Shown: in pieces, positions 54,700-64,000 of the stretch
Layout of the letters: each line of letters starts with the position of its first letter
Numbering within the stretch: position 1 is the first letter of the stretch
From: Megalobrama amblycephala
Lineage: Eukaryota > Chordata > Actinopteri > Cypriniformes > Xenocyprididae
Length of the DNA stretch: 64,000 nt
NCBI RefSeq assembly: GCF_018812025.1
Contig: NC_063066.1
Span: 2,179,692-2,243,691 of the forward strand
Reading direction: 5' to 3'
Position numbers and translations under genes: made by a program
The notes under the pieces: generated by a model
What the model was told of the DNA's origin: nothing
Seen by the model: the letters and a program-made list of their open reading frames with translations, nothing else
The model's database searches: none

Positions 54700-56580
54700 C
54701 TAGAGGATCTCCGAGGGCCTTCTACTAACTGAGAACCCCAATTGGTTTTCAGAGACAGGGGCAATATCCTCAGGGGACTCGGCACACAATGATCCCAAAG
54801 GATAAATTTCTACCTCATCTCCTTCTACAACTTCACCCTGTGCATCAGCCCCAGGTATCTCATCAACTCCACATGTGGCCATCGGTGCACTTCTAAGCTC
54901 AGTTCTATGTACCTGCCGTACTGGGCCATCCTGACTTACAGGAACAATAGAGTAAGGAGCCCCCCACTCCTTAGGCTGCTGCACTACTCTATACAAAGTA
55001 GAGTCCCACATATCCTGAATCTTATTACGACCCTTCACAGCATGATTACGGGTATAAACTAGAACACCTTCCTCAATACCCATATCTGTAACTTTAGACT
55101 CTCGACTCTGATCTCGGAGTTGCCTCCTTGACTCCAACCACCATCATAAGCCCCCTCCAATAACTCCTGGTGCTCTTTCACCCATTCTTCTACAGAACTC
55201 TCCCCTTCCTCCCCTGCCTCAACACCCAACACAAAATCAATAGGTAAACAAGGTTCTCGCCCAAACATCAAATAATAAGGAGTCCTACCAGTTGACTGAT
55301 GAACTGTCGTATTATAGGCATAAACTAACTGGGCAAGGTGCCGTGGCCAACGCCTCTTCTGGTCAAGGGAGAGAGTACGCAACAAGTCATGTAGTGTACG
55401 GTTAAACCGTTCGCACTGACCATTTCCCTGTGGATGGTATGGTGTAGTATGACTCTTCTGTATATTATAAAGCTTACAGAGCTGTTGTATCAGGCTACTC
55501 TCAAAAATTCTCCCCTGATTTGAATGTATCCTATTAGGAGGACCAAACAAATTAAGCCAGTGTTTCAACAACACTTCTGCTACTGTACTAGCTCGCTGGT
55601 CCTTTGTGGGGATAGCTTGAGTATATTTAGAGAAAACATTGGTTAATACCAATACATGTTCTCTTCCATCCGAGGCTGGCTCTGGCATGGTAAAATCTAT
55701 TGCCACTACCTTATGTGGACAACTGGCCTGAATGCTACCCATAAAGGGCTTAACCTTAGGTTGTACAGCCTTAGCCAGAATGCACCTTCCACACTCATGA
55801 CACCACTTCTCTATATCTTTTGCCATACATGGCCAATAACAGCGAGATCGTACCAACTGTAAAGTACGTTCCACGCCTTGATGTCCATGGTTGTCATGAA
55901 GACTGGAAAGCACATTCCGCTGCAAACACTGAGGCAGAACCAACTGAAAGATCTCCTTACCTCCGTCTGGAGCATAAATGCAACGATACAATACAGAATC
56001 TTTCTCCTTAAGCCTCTCCCACTGCCGAATAAGTTCCTTCGTGCCTATGCCAAACTTAACTAAATCCTTTGGACCCAGAAATTTACCTTCCTTCCAATGA
56101 ACCAAGAAAGGCCCAATAACTGGAACCTGTTTCTGCAGTAATGCAAGATCCACCCCTGAACAACCTGGAAGAGTGACAATCTCAGACTGAACACACAAAG
56201 GCATGCTCCCCACATTACTTCCTAACCTGGAAGCTTCAGCTAACTGTGGCTCCATATACTGACGGGACAATGCATCAGCGCTGCCGTTACAAGACCCTGG
56301 GCGATACTTCAAAGTCAAATTAAATGCAGCCAACTGGGCCGCCCACCTCTGCTCCACTGCACCAAGTTTGGCTGTATCCAAATATCGCAATGGGTTATTG
56401 TCAGTATACACAGTACAAGATGTACCCAACAAATATTCCCTGAACTTTTCGGAGACTGCCCACTTAAGGGCAAGGAACTCCAGCTTCATAGAGCTATAGT
56501 TCTGCATGTTTTTCTCGGATGACCTAAGCCCCCTACTAGCAAAAGCAACTGGTCATAACTTGCCTTCATGCTCTTGTTAA
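54700..56580 (-). pseudogene. Ty3/gypsy RNase H-integrase pol remnant
   Basis: The frame 56507-55059 encodes RNase H (SMKLEFLALKWAVSEKFREY, VYTDNNPLRYL) and integrase: the zinc-binding HHCC (HGHQGVERTL ... CHECGRC), then the core AIDFT, HSNQGRIFES and NGQCERFNRTL. The second catalytic Asp is Asn here (SNQG instead of the usual SDQG), so integration activity is expected to be lost. The RNase H frame continues upstream through an in-frame TGA (GKL*PVAFASRGL). A frameshift near 55085-55140 separates the C-terminal part (54700-55137). Gag, protease and RT are missing. Confidence 0.85.
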
Positions 56581-56886
56581 CCAAAAAAAAAACAAAAAAA
56601 ACTCAGATACAACAAGAGCAACAATTGGGCTTTGTAGAGCTGAAACACACACATTAAAATACCTTTATTATTTATATCAAGACAAACACAACCTATTAAA
56701 ATGTTTTAGTGCTTCAAACAATCTCATACCCATGTCAAAGATCCAAAAGACAGCACATGCAAACCTCTTGCATATGAACCAATGGGCTCCATAGAGCTGA
56801 AATATATGCATTAAAACACCTTTATTATACTTCCTAAAAACAAACACCACTTATTAAAACACTTTAAAGAATTCAATAAACTCATT
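56581..56886 (-). repeat. Partial second LTR copy
   Basis: Nearly identical to 54094-54390 of the 3' LTR, in the same orientation, but abutting RNase H directly; the rest of the LTR, the primer site and gag-RT are deleted. High identity suggests a recent event. Confidence 0.7.
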
Positions 56887-58325
56887 GTTACAATAGCTGG
56901 TGTGTAAAGCACACAACAAGGAGATATAGACAAAACAGGTCCTTTACTAGGAAATCCAACAGGAGAGATTAGGAACACACAGGAACATACACCAACGTAT
57001 ACACGAACGATACCGGACAATACTACACAGGAAACACAGGGTTTATATACATAGAAACATGAGGGGATGATTGGACACAGTTGAACGTGATTAAGGTGAT
57101 CAGTAACCAAGGTGAGTGACTAGTGGCGGGAAATGGAACAACAACAAGTCCAGAATGAGTCCAAAACAGAGTGTACATGTAACGTATCGCCCCCTCCCAG
57201 AAAGGCGCGTCCTCGCGCCGTGAGATGGTAGGAAGGAGACTTATAGAGGGCGAAATTCCGGGAGAGGGTTAGAGTATGGTGAAGTCTAGGGAGGTGCAGA
57301 TGGTGGTGAAGTCCAGGTGGTATTTTAGAAGAAGAAACAAATGCACTGCCGTCTGAGGTGCCAGTCAGGAGAGATGAATTCAGATGTATATAAAAAGATG
57401 TGAACGCACACTCAACTTGCAAATAGTTTATTTACCAACGTTTCGGCAAAAAGCCTTTGTCAAGGTATAATTTCACTCCAAGTGGAAAGAGCATAAATAA
57501 ACAATCAACAGGTGTACAGATGTTGCTCCAGGCCACAGCCAGGACGGTGACCCACGGCGACCCATGGCGGCGTTGCTGGAGGGAGGAGCCGAGGTGGTGA
57601 AACGCTCCAAACAACCTTGGGGAGGCATGGAAGCAATGCAACCGATGTAGAGGGATCCATGAGCGAACACAGAGAGCTGAAGGAGCGGAGTGATGCTGAG
57701 TCCGCAACAAAGTCGTAGCGACAACCCCCCGAGGCAGCAGCAGGGTACCGGAGGGCTGAGGTGGAGCTGGAACGACTGAGGGCCGAGGCGGAGTCTGAGG
57801 GAAGGCGGAGCCCATCGGAGCCGTAGGGGTGGAGGGTCAGAGAAACTCGAACGACCCGTAGGTCCGTGGCGATGTGATGGCGATGTGTGACCCAGGCGGA
57901 GTCGCAGGACCGAGGGAGTCCAGTGGAGCCGAACGCTTGATGGTCACTGCTGTAGACAAGGATGGAAGGAGCAGAGGCGGAGGAGTCAGGACGATGAGTC
58001 TAGGTGTAACGACGTGACCTGAGGCCAGAGGCGGAGCTGCAGGATCCTCATCGCCTGAGGCTGGCTCACAGCAGGCCCCAGGTGTAGCCACGCCACTGAA
58101 AGGAGGCTGGTGTAGAGCTGAGGGAGTGATGAGAGACAGCGATGGCTGGGTAGCAGGCAAGGTTGAGGGCTGGAGAACTGGTTGAATAGCAGAAGAAGAG
58201 AAGTAAACAAAGTCATTATCTGGTGTCATATATCCTACACTTGTTTAGTTCTAATTATGCTCTTTAATGTGATGTGCGTTCTTTTATTTCTTTAATACAA
58301 AGTGTTCGGATTCTGCCGTTACATA
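56887..58325 (-). repeat. GC-rich repeat block, possibly a non-autonomous LTR element
   Basis: On the minus strand the block starts TGTAACGGCAG (58325) and ends CAGCTATTGTAACA (56887), with a purine tract GGGAGGGGGCGATACG near 57195, as in LTR elements. The middle (57430-58220) is GC-rich and gives overlapping Pro/Ser-rich frames on the minus strand (such as 57837-58229) without known domains. A CCAACGTTTCGGCAAAAAGC motif lies at 57437. Coding potential is doubtful. Confidence 0.4.
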
Positions 58326-58768
58326 TTACACAAACAACACAAATGCTTGCCTGCTCTTTTCAATCATGAAATTATATTTTTTTATAATATTTTTTTTACC
58401 ATATAAGATTAATGTTGGGAAACTTAAGATACAGATACAGAGGCCACTTAATGTGATCAAATATAAACGCACTGTGTCCTGATTAGCTAATGATCTGATC
58501 TGCTTGATCAGATCACGGTGATCGCATATTAATGCCAAGTGTAAACGCAGCCTAAGTTACACATTAAAGAGCGCCAAAACGGTATATGTTTTTTTTTATT
58601 CCTAAGTAAAATGGACAAAATATAAAACTTGAGACTTTGAGAAATATGAGACTTTGTTTCATGTCAAAAGAAACAAACCACAAATCATATTTTGTGATTT
58701 ATTGGCTGATGATTTATTCCTAGTGGGTATACGGTGTATACCTGCGTATCGCATATACTACACCACTG
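58326..58768. other. Right end of the hAT-ended insertion
   Basis: AT-rich sequence with no gene, ending ACTACACCACTG. Confidence 0.5.
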
Positions 58769-58776
58769 AGCTGAAC

Positions 58777-59033
58777 CTCTCTGGAGCTCAAGGATGGAGA
58801 TTAACCTGTTTAATGGGTGGAGAGGAATGTGGGAGCGGACAGGTGTTAGGAGATTTTCGGTTTCCGAAGGCGGAGCTTACGTGAATATTAATGAGTTTCG
58901 CAGACAATGCACGATTGCACGTGCAAGAATTTTAGTTCACATTGTATCTCAGCACATTCGTGGATTATTCCATAAAAGTAACTATATTCTCAGCGTTGCT
59001 GCTGACTTATGCCTAAACTATAGTAAATTTTTC
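58777..59033. other. Displaced SPINK C upstream flank
   Basis: Matches 14235-14370 and 33375-33520, so this was next to the SPINK C promoter before the 6-kb insertion. No gene. Confidence 0.75.
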
Positions 59034-59719
59034 TAGTGATGGGAAACCAAGGCTTTCTGAAGCATTTGAGGCTTTCATCAGATTGTGCCAAAAAATGGTT
59101 AATTACTAGAAGCTTTTAACACAGTGCGCATTTAACACAGCGACATCTTGTGGTCATACTTGTTTTCTCCACCATATCTAAATCATCACGGAGCAGATCT
59201 ACCGTTTGAAAAAGCATGTGACCAAAGCTTCGGAAGTCTGTGACATACTGAATCACTCTTGTCTTGAATCAGTTCTATCTAATCAGATGTAATCTCATCT
59301 AAATTAATTTGTGACAATGAGACCACAACTCGTGTCATGTGTAACCTGGTCAACAGATTCACATATTGATCAGTAATATACAATATAGCCTACAATGATG
59401 TGATCATAACTGACATGAGTAGTTAAAAAATATTTTGAGTGAGCTGTATAAATCTTATGTTCTGTTCAGGGTCTCTGAGACCCCAGCAATAAAACATGAT
59501 TAAATGCATTTTCTTTTATGCATAAGCTGAAGCGCCATTTCTTTTCAAACCAGCTGTCTCGACTTTCCGATACTGCATGATGTTCAAAGCTTCAAACCTC
59601 ATCAATCATGTGATATTGTCATTTCGATACAAGCATCGGTACAGTGTGTGATACATACCATAGTGCTTTGAAAACTGTGTCGCCGCATCGGAGCCCCGGT
59701 ATCAACCGTCCCATCTCTA
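59034..59719. mobile_element. Complete non-autonomous hAT, 686 bp
   Basis: Starts TAGTGATGGGAAACC and ends GTCCCATCTCTA, with perfect 8-base duplications AATTTTTC (59026-59033, 59720-59727). A truncated relative lies at 1471-2129. No coding. Confidence 0.92.
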
Positions 59720-60039
59720 AATTTTTCATTAGTATGCATGATTTGTGCGTTGGTCTGTAACAATGACAGATACTTCATGTAACAGCAGAACACCTTCATC
59801 TATCGTCTACAATGAGTTCAGCTCGTTGTGCTCTTCCTTTGCGATGTTTTCTTCTTCTTCTTCTTCTTTTGATTTTATTGCCGGATGGCAAACCAACTTA
59901 AGGTGCATTTACCACCACCTACTGGACTGGAGTGTGGGCAGCAACTTGACAAAAAAGGATGGGGGAAAAAAACAACAACAACTAAATATTCAAATCAAAT
60001 TCTTTCATTCAACCCAGTATTTTTCAAATAATGCATTAG

Positions 60040-60300
60040 AAGACTGAATATTTTTCCAGACATTGTTTTCCCTAGAAGATTTTCTAATGTTATATTTTGC
60101 TTTCCAACTTGTGTTTCTAGTTCCTTTCTTTCTTCTTCATATCTTTTACAATCCATTAAAATGTGTTTTACTGTCTCTTGTGTGTTGCAGTGATTGCAAA
60201 GACCAGTGGGGTGTTTTCCTATTCTATGTAATATAAAATTTTAACCAGCATGACCTATTCTAAGATGCGTAACTATCTTTTCTTCCTTTGGATTCCTGAG
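60040..60300 (-). pseudogene. LINE ORF2 C-terminal remnant
   Basis: Reads GKHPTGLCNHCNTQETVKHI, the C-terminal Cys/His motif of I-type ORF2. The RNase H domain expected before it is missing, and the junction with RT near 60280 is abrupt. Confidence 0.65.
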
Positions 60301-61162
60301 TGTTGACACCAGTTCAGCTTCTCATCAAAGAACATTCCTAAGAATCTTACAACCTTAACCTGTTCAAGATCTTGCCCATATAGTTTTAGTGATACTGTTT
60401 TAACTTGTGATTTTGAGACTGAAAGTTTAAATCCCCATTTATTTGTCCACTGTTCTACTTTCCCTATTACATTTTGCATTTTCTTTCTTAAATATTCTAT
60501 ATTCCGACCTCTAACCCAGAGTGCCCCATCATCTGCATAAAGTGACTGACCTACGTTTCCTTCAACCTGATCAAATATGTCATTAATCATAATATTAAAA
60601 AGTATTGGACTACATACACTGCCTTGTGGGATACCATTTTCCACTATATATCTATTTGAATATTCTGCACGTACTTTAACTTCAATTGTTCTTCTATTCA
60701 GGAAATCTAATACCCCATTATACATCTTACCACTTATTCCTAATTTATTAAGTTTAATAAGAAGTCCGTCCTTCCACAGGATATCATATGCCTTTTCAAT
60801 ATCAAAAAATACAGCAATTACACTTTTCCTTTATTACTTTGAGCTTTCCTAATTACTGACTCTAGGCATAATACTGAGTCCATTGTCCCCCTTCCCTTAC
60901 GAAATCCAGACTGATGCGGTGAAAGAAGACCTTTACTTTCAAAATAATAATCTAATCTATCTGTTACCATCCTTTCCATAGTTTTCCCTAGTTGTGATGT
61001 TAATGCTATAGGCCTATAGCTAGTTGGATCTGATGGGTTTTTGCCAGGTTTAAGTATTGGGACTATAACTGCCTGTTTCCATAGTAATGGGAGTTTTCCT
61101 GCATTCCATATAAACAGTCTTAATATTAACCCAAGTGTGACATCTTCCATATGGCCTAACAT
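60273..61162 (-). pseudogene. LINE reverse transcriptase (ORF2 middle)
   Basis: Two overlapping frames carry RT: 61162-60818 (SYRPIALTSQLGKTMERMV, HQSGFRKGRGT) and 60725-60273 (NGIPQGSVCSPILFNIMIND, LYADDGALW). The catalytic YADD is intact, but a break near 60820-60725 and others upstream inactivate the protein. Similar to I/Nimb-clade LINEs of fish. Confidence 0.82.
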
Positions 61163-61259
61163 GCTATAGCATATACCATCTTTCCCTGTCGCGTGTTTAA
61201 TATAGCTCTTTTTAACTCAAATAGAGTAAATGGCTGAAAGTTCTTCTTTTTCTGCATTA

Positions 61260-61731
61260 CTAATTGCATTTTTTATTGTTATTACATAACACTGGTATAT
61301 CCACATTATTTCTTATTCCACTCATTTTCCTAATTGTTCTCCATATATTTGACAGCTGAGTTTCTCTTCCAATTGTATTACAGAATTGTCTCCAATATGC
61401 ATGTTTAGCTGATCTAACTACTGCTTGTGCCCTTGTATAATTAATCAAAGTTTCTAGTGTATGGTGGATTAAGCTGTTTAAACATTTTATTTCTCTTCTT
61501 AATTACTGCACTACAATTCTCATCCCACTATGGCACACATTTTTTCAGTTTACTTCCTGCCTTTTTTGGAATTGTTTCTTCAGCTGCTTCTATAATGGCT
61601 GAAACTACACTATCATTCATTTCTTCCACTTCTGTTATATTTTTATTTAATGAATCTACACACTTAACTTCACTCAGCATTTGAAACGACTGCCAATCAG
61701 CTTTATCCAACTTCCACCTTGGTGTTCTCAT
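61260..61731 (-). pseudogene. LINE ORF2 linker between endonuclease and RT
   Basis: Minus-strand fragments 61731-61528 and 61448-61260 (RAQAVVRSAKHAYWRQFCN) correspond to the region between endonuclease and RT, broken into several frames. Confidence 0.7.
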
Positions 61732-62279
61732 TTCATTATCCTGATATACAGTATCTCTACTCCAATCCTGGTTATTATTGGATAATGATCACTACCTATC
61801 GTTGACTGATTTAAAACCTCCCATGTGCTGATTCCAGCAATTTCAGTTGACATTATTGTCAAATCAATAACACTTTCTCTGTTATGCGAACTACTATACC
61901 TTGTGCCCTTTCTGTCATTAATACATACCAGATTTTTATTATCTATAAATTCTTCTATTATTGATCCATTTGCATCTGTATTCCTACTCCCCCATAGTGT
62001 ACTGTGTGCATTAAAATCCCCACACCATACTATTTTCTCTTGTATCATCCCACATACTGTATTCAGAATTTCAGTACTCAATTTATTACATGGATTATAA
62101 AAATTTACTATCATTATATTATCTTTTCCTGTCCATATTTTGACTACAACAGATTCATGTTCTTTTCCTTTACTGATCAAGTTATAATTTGTCATGCCAC
62201 CCCTCCACCATTTCTGATTGCAGAATATCCAGGAATCACAAAATCTAATAGTGGTTTCAACCACGTCTCTTGTACACAT
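61728..62279 (-). pseudogene. LINE AP-like endonuclease (ORF2 N-terminal part)
   Basis: Encodes IVNFYNPCNKLS, VWCGDFNAHSTLWGS and GSDHYPII, the conserved catalytic blocks of APE-type endonucleases. The N-terminal first block is missing from this frame and the C-terminus breaks at 61728. Confidence 0.82.
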
Positions 62280-62377
62280 ATTACATGAGGTTTATCTGGT
62301 AAATCAAGAACAAACCTTTTGAACTCTTGCCCATTAGCTATAAGACTACTGGCATTCCACTGCAATATAAACTAAAA

Positions 62378-63016
62378 TCATGAAGATCCACCAGCCCATG
62401 ACTGAGAGTTAGAAATTCCTGCAGTTAACATTTCTTCCACTACTTCACAGCTGAGCCCTTTAACACCAAGATATTTTTCCACTGCTTTAACTATTATTTT
62501 GATCTTTCCAGTTTTCCTTTCTGTCTGTGCTGAGCAATTTATCACCTCAACCATGAACAACACAAATTCATTCTTACTCAAAATTTGCATGTCTTTCTTT
62601 GCCACAAGCTTTTCACAGTTCCCGCAGGGTCTATCTTTAGTTTCATTGTTTGCTGGTTTATAAACAATCTTTTCTCTAGACACTGTCTCCACTGCTTCCG
62701 CATATGTAATTCCTTGTAATGCCTTCACTCGTTGTACTTCCACAGCCCTTTTGCTGGCCTCGCAGCCATGATAAGCTGAACTATGCTCTCCTCCACAATT
62801 GCAGCATTTGAGCTTTACTCCTTCTCCACACTTCCCGTACTCGTGTTCGCCTGCACATCTGCCACATCTCTGTTTGCCTTTACATATTGCTGCTACATGA
62901 CCATATTTTTGGCACTTAAAACACCTCAGTGGTGGAGGAATATATGGCCTCACCTCATATCTCATGTATCCTATGAACACCTTACCAGGAAGTTTTGTTT
63001 CATCAAACTTAACCAT
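62378..63016 (-). pseudogene. LINE ORF1 (gag-like) with CCHC knuckles
   Basis: A 212-aa frame with three zinc knuckles: CFKCQKYGHVAAIC, CGRCAGEHEYGKC and CCNCGGEHSSAYHGC. These bind RNA in I/Jockey-type ORF1 proteins. An N-terminal part (63235-63047, ending EVKRLTTT) is in another frame, so ORF1 is broken near 63040. Confidence 0.8.
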
Positions 63017-63580
63017 AACAGACAGGCTATTGCATCTCTCCCCATTTCAGGTTGTTGTAAGACGTTTTACTTCCAGTACTTTTGCTCCTGTCATATTGTC
63101 TTTCATTTGTTCTTCTGATACATCTGTAGGTATTCCTGTAATGACTCCTCGATTCACTTTTTTGTACTCAATCAACGAACATTGCACTCTCGTTTTATCT
63201 ATTTTATTCATTTGCAAGGCTTTTTCTTTCTGCACTTTCTGACCTTAGCATTTTTGACCTCACCCAGCAACTTGTTAATTGCTTTTATTCCACTCACCAA
63301 ACGTCGCCCCTTCTTCAGATAATTTTACGATCACTTTATGTTCCTCTTCCTGCCTTGCTGTTACAATAACACTTTGCTCACTGTGTGTTTCATCCATATT
63401 TGATGTTTCATTTTCCTTTTTTTTCCCGTTTTCTCGACCGTACTACATTCCATACACGACTATCTCCCCCGCCATCTTCTTCGAATCCCATCTCACTTCC
63501 TGATTTGTCACTTCCTTCTGCCATCTCCTCCCCAGTCACCGTCCAGCCGTTGCCACCTCGCCACATCTTTGCGACATTTT

Positions 63581-63720
63581 TAAACTTGGTATTTTATTAG
63601 TAGTTATCATTAATTACATCACTGCCTGTAACAACTGAAATAAACCTGTATAAATATGTCTGAGGACTTAGATATATCTATGGTATTGTTCTTAAATTCT
63701 TGTTCATTTTGATATGATGT
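63581..63720. other. Displaced SPINK flank beyond the LINE
   Basis: Matches 33580-33720 (GTAACAACTGAAATAAACCT). It was joined to 59808-59850 before the LINE inserted. Confidence 0.7.
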
Positions 63721-64000
63721 AGGCCTGTACTGTATCGTCATTGGACAATCACGTGACTGTTTTGATGGGATACACCTGTGGAGGAGCGCACAAAGCGGTG
63801 ACTAGTGGGGTACGTTTGGTTGTCTCTCGGAGGCAACAGGCCCCACAGAGATGAAGATAGGTAGTTAGCTAGCTGTCTTTAATATTAGAGAGTGGAGGCA
63901 GAGGGGGGAATTTACTTAGTGTCAACTGCCTCAGCACACTGGTTGCTGGTGCCACGTGTCGCCCAACTCCGATACGGCTGATGGGAGGTTGCTGCGGAAA
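63721..64000. other. Window end, unassigned
   Basis: Contains ATCGTCATTGGACAATCACG and GC-richer sequence; no gene or known element ends recognised. Confidence 0.4.

Larger units (their letters stand above)
52690..58768. mobile_element. hAT-ended insertion, 6.1 kb, upstream of SPINK C
   Basis: The ends CAGTGGTGTAGT and ACTACACCACTG are inverse, and flanking 8-mers AGCTGAAC (52682-52689, 58769-58776) are identical, a perfect hAT duplication. The sequence outside both ends joins into the ancestral SPINK upstream flank as in loci A (about 14232) and B (about 33365). Inside are a MITE, a gypsy relic and GC-rich repeat; no hAT transposase was seen, so most of the interior is nested later insertions. 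Confidence 0.87.
59851..63566 (-). mobile_element. I/Nimb-like LINE with internal deletion
   Basis: On the minus strand: 5' region, ORF1 (about 63235-62378), ORF2 endonuclease and RT (62279-60273), a deletion, a short C-terminal segment, 3'UTR (TTAAGTTGGTTTGCCATCCG near 59890) and a (GAA)n tail at 59851-59870. Flanking near-repeats CTTTGCGATGTTTT (59837-59850) and CTTTGCGACATTTT (63567-63580) look like the target duplication (two mismatches). The empty site is preserved at about 33565-33585. Confidence 0.85.

Noticed and set aside
57432..58229. Pro/Ser-rich minus-strand proteins
   Set aside because: Overlapping frames in a GC-rich repeat with no domain, conserved start or splice signals; most likely non-coding.
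60577..62288. Plus-strand frames of 91-94 aa
   Set aside because: Antisense shadows of the LINE ORF2 on the minus strand.
1..64000. tRNA, rRNA or snRNA genes
   Set aside because: I found no cloverleaf with A and B boxes or recognisable rRNA/snRNA core by eye; a tRNAscan or Infernal run would be decisive.

Overview
This window looks like fish DNA, most likely from a cyprinid (carp/danio group). The reasons are the density and kinds of mobile elements (a CMC-EnSpm transposon with a zinc-finger transposase, hAT and TTAA/TA miniature elements, DIRS, Ty3/gypsy, I/Nimb-like, L1-like and L2-like retroelements) and the spliced host genes, which have vertebrate splice sites and TATA boxes. It is an accessory, repeat-rich region. 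I saw no rRNA, tRNA, CRISPR or bacterial features. All exon, TIR and TSD positions were read by hand from the sequence, without alignment software.

Two host gene families sit here in repeated pairs. The first is a minus-strand family of small secreted Kazal-type serine protease inhibitors (SPINK-like), in three loci: A (10862-14115), B (32519-33249) and C (50101-52569). Each has a TATA box, one 40-nt signal-peptide exon and one 26-nt exon, followed by two-exon Kazal cassettes that each end in their own stop codon. A has two cassettes, B has one and C has four, plus a half-cassette relic in C. The second is an unrecognised plus-strand gene ('gene X', 26981-30673, 3 exons, 273 aa) built from duplicated exons. 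Its first exon is also found alone at 41584-41626 and 43184-43256. The layout gene X (+) then SPINK (-) recurs with shared flanks. Two further copies (near 7380 and 41770) share one deletion junction that removed most of both genes.

Region by region: 1-9000 is old duplicated flank with a TTAA foldback element, a LINE relic split by a 1.55-kb palindromic transposon, Tc1-like and hAT fragments, and a complete 1.43-kb non-autonomous hAT. 9100-9671 may hold a small transcript. 10.4-16.1 kb is SPINK A and its flanks. 17128-24917 is an apparently intact 7.8-kb EnSpm (CACTA-type) transposon with an 895-aa transposase and a spliced 529-aa SAMD3-like second gene. 26.6-30.7 kb is gene X, with an L1 insertion and a foldback element in its first intron. 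32.1-36.8 kb is SPINK B and flank. 37-43.7 kb is duplicated debris with orphan exon 1 copies and an orphan SPINK promoter. 44.1-48.06 kb is a dead DIRS element. 49.6-52.6 kb is SPINK C. 52690-58768 is a hAT with matching ends that has swallowed a gypsy relic and other repeats. 59-63.6 kb is a small hAT and an I/Nimb-like LINE.

The host genes probably act outside the cell as protease inhibitors (SPINK); the role of gene X is unknown. The most interesting signal is the Kazal cassette array behind one leader, where cassettes differ at the protease-contact (P1) residue. It suggests a locus that could deploy alternative inhibitor specificities by choice of terminal exons.
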